This document shows positions 32,263 to 32,434 of a stretch of 32,434 nucleotides of DNA, piece after piece; within the stretch, counting starts at the first letter, position 1; every line of letters begins with the position of its first letter. The notes under the pieces were generated by a model. The model was given only the letters and a program-made list of their open reading frames with translations. It was not told the origin of the DNA and did no database searches. The DNA comes from Oscillospiraceae bacterium. Its GTDB lineage: Bacteria; Bacillota_A; Clostridia; Oscillospirales; Oscillospiraceae. The stretch is taken from contig JAISBX010000044.1 in the NCBI GenBank assembly GCA_031265965.1, positions 1-32,434 on the forward strand, read 5' to 3'. The translations under genes were made by a program, and so were the position numbers.

Positions 32263-32434
32263 TACTAATTCAGAAAAATTTTGTTATTTTTTCGAGAAAA
32301 TGTCACCCCCCAGGAAAGCAATGTCAACAACTTAAGGATGAGGGGATAAGGAAGTCACAAATGAGACTTTAGCTGTAGGTTGAACTTTTTGCCTGTGGGC
32401 TTACGGGGGAAATGCCTGCCTGGTCTGATGGGGG
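32263..32434. other. AT-richer upstream flank with short direct repeats; possible insertion-sequence end
   Basis: No gene is visible here. AATGTCA occurs at 32299-32305 and again at 32320-32326, 21 bp apart. On the minus strand these read as TGACATT repeats (GTGACATTTTCTCG and TTGACATTGC), a style I recall from the multi-repeat termini of IS21-like elements. The base composition differs from the GC-rich operon. The window ends before any transposase could be seen, so this stays tentative. Confidence 0.35.

Overview
The window holds an almost complete contractile injection system locus of the extracellular (eCIS; Afp/PVC/phage-tail-like) type. It has a sheath, three tube-type proteins, a LysM inner-tube adaptor, a split hub and spike, a gp25-like protein, two baseplate-J-type proteins, a P2 gpI-like protein, a PAAR-like tip, a DUF4255 terminator and an AAA+ ATPase. 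There are no phage head, portal, terminase or integrase genes, so this is not a prophage. The DNA is GC-rich by eye, uses many ATA isoleucine codons, and has strong GGAGG-type ribosome binding sites with frequent GTG/TTG starts. Together with the style of the sensor kinase this suggests a GC-rich Firmicute (Clostridia-like); that placement is an inference.

Layout. The right end (32196-32434) carries a consensus sigma-70 promoter firing leftward and, beyond it, more AT-rich DNA with short direct repeats resembling the end of an insertion sequence. From 32195 down to 2775 nearly every gene is on the minus strand with tiny gaps or 1-8 bp overlaps, which looks like one ~29 kb operon. In transcription order it runs: YbjN-like chaperone candidate; sheath; main tube; tail-assembly-chaperone-like gene overlapping a DUF6760-like frame; two further tube-type proteins; an ~810-aa tandem-repeat protein with collagen-like segments; LysM adaptor; hub; spike; gp25; baseplate J1; baseplate J2; gpI-like; fibre/baseplate protein with the RYF-GKLL N-terminus; a possible pseudokinase; a membrane class III cyclase-like protein; a small membrane protein; a membrane-anchored MORN-repeat M23 peptidase; DUF4255; a small beta-rich unknown; PAAR-like tip; AAA+ ATPase; a membrane HAMP/SpoIIE/HATPase-like protein; and an unknown soluble protein.

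The left end (1-2766) is organised differently. A sensor histidine kinase (cut by the window edge) and a DUF4157 effector-like protein with two separate HExxH metallopeptidase motifs are transcribed divergently. The 199 bp between them hold two near-identical 34-bp palindromic elements, each of which can be read as a promoter.

How the parts may work together: the structural genes build the particle, DUF4157 probably marks the loaded effector, and the AAA+ ATPase assists assembly. The block of three membrane proteins plus a kinase-like protein inserted between baseplate genes and DUF4255 probably ties the particle to the envelope or a signal. Its signalling domains look catalytically dead at key positions. 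The points most worth following are the probable programmed -1 frameshift in the tail assembly chaperone, the paired palindromic promoters, the pseudoenzyme set, the tandem-metallopeptidase effector and the repeat/collagen protein in the tape-measure slot.
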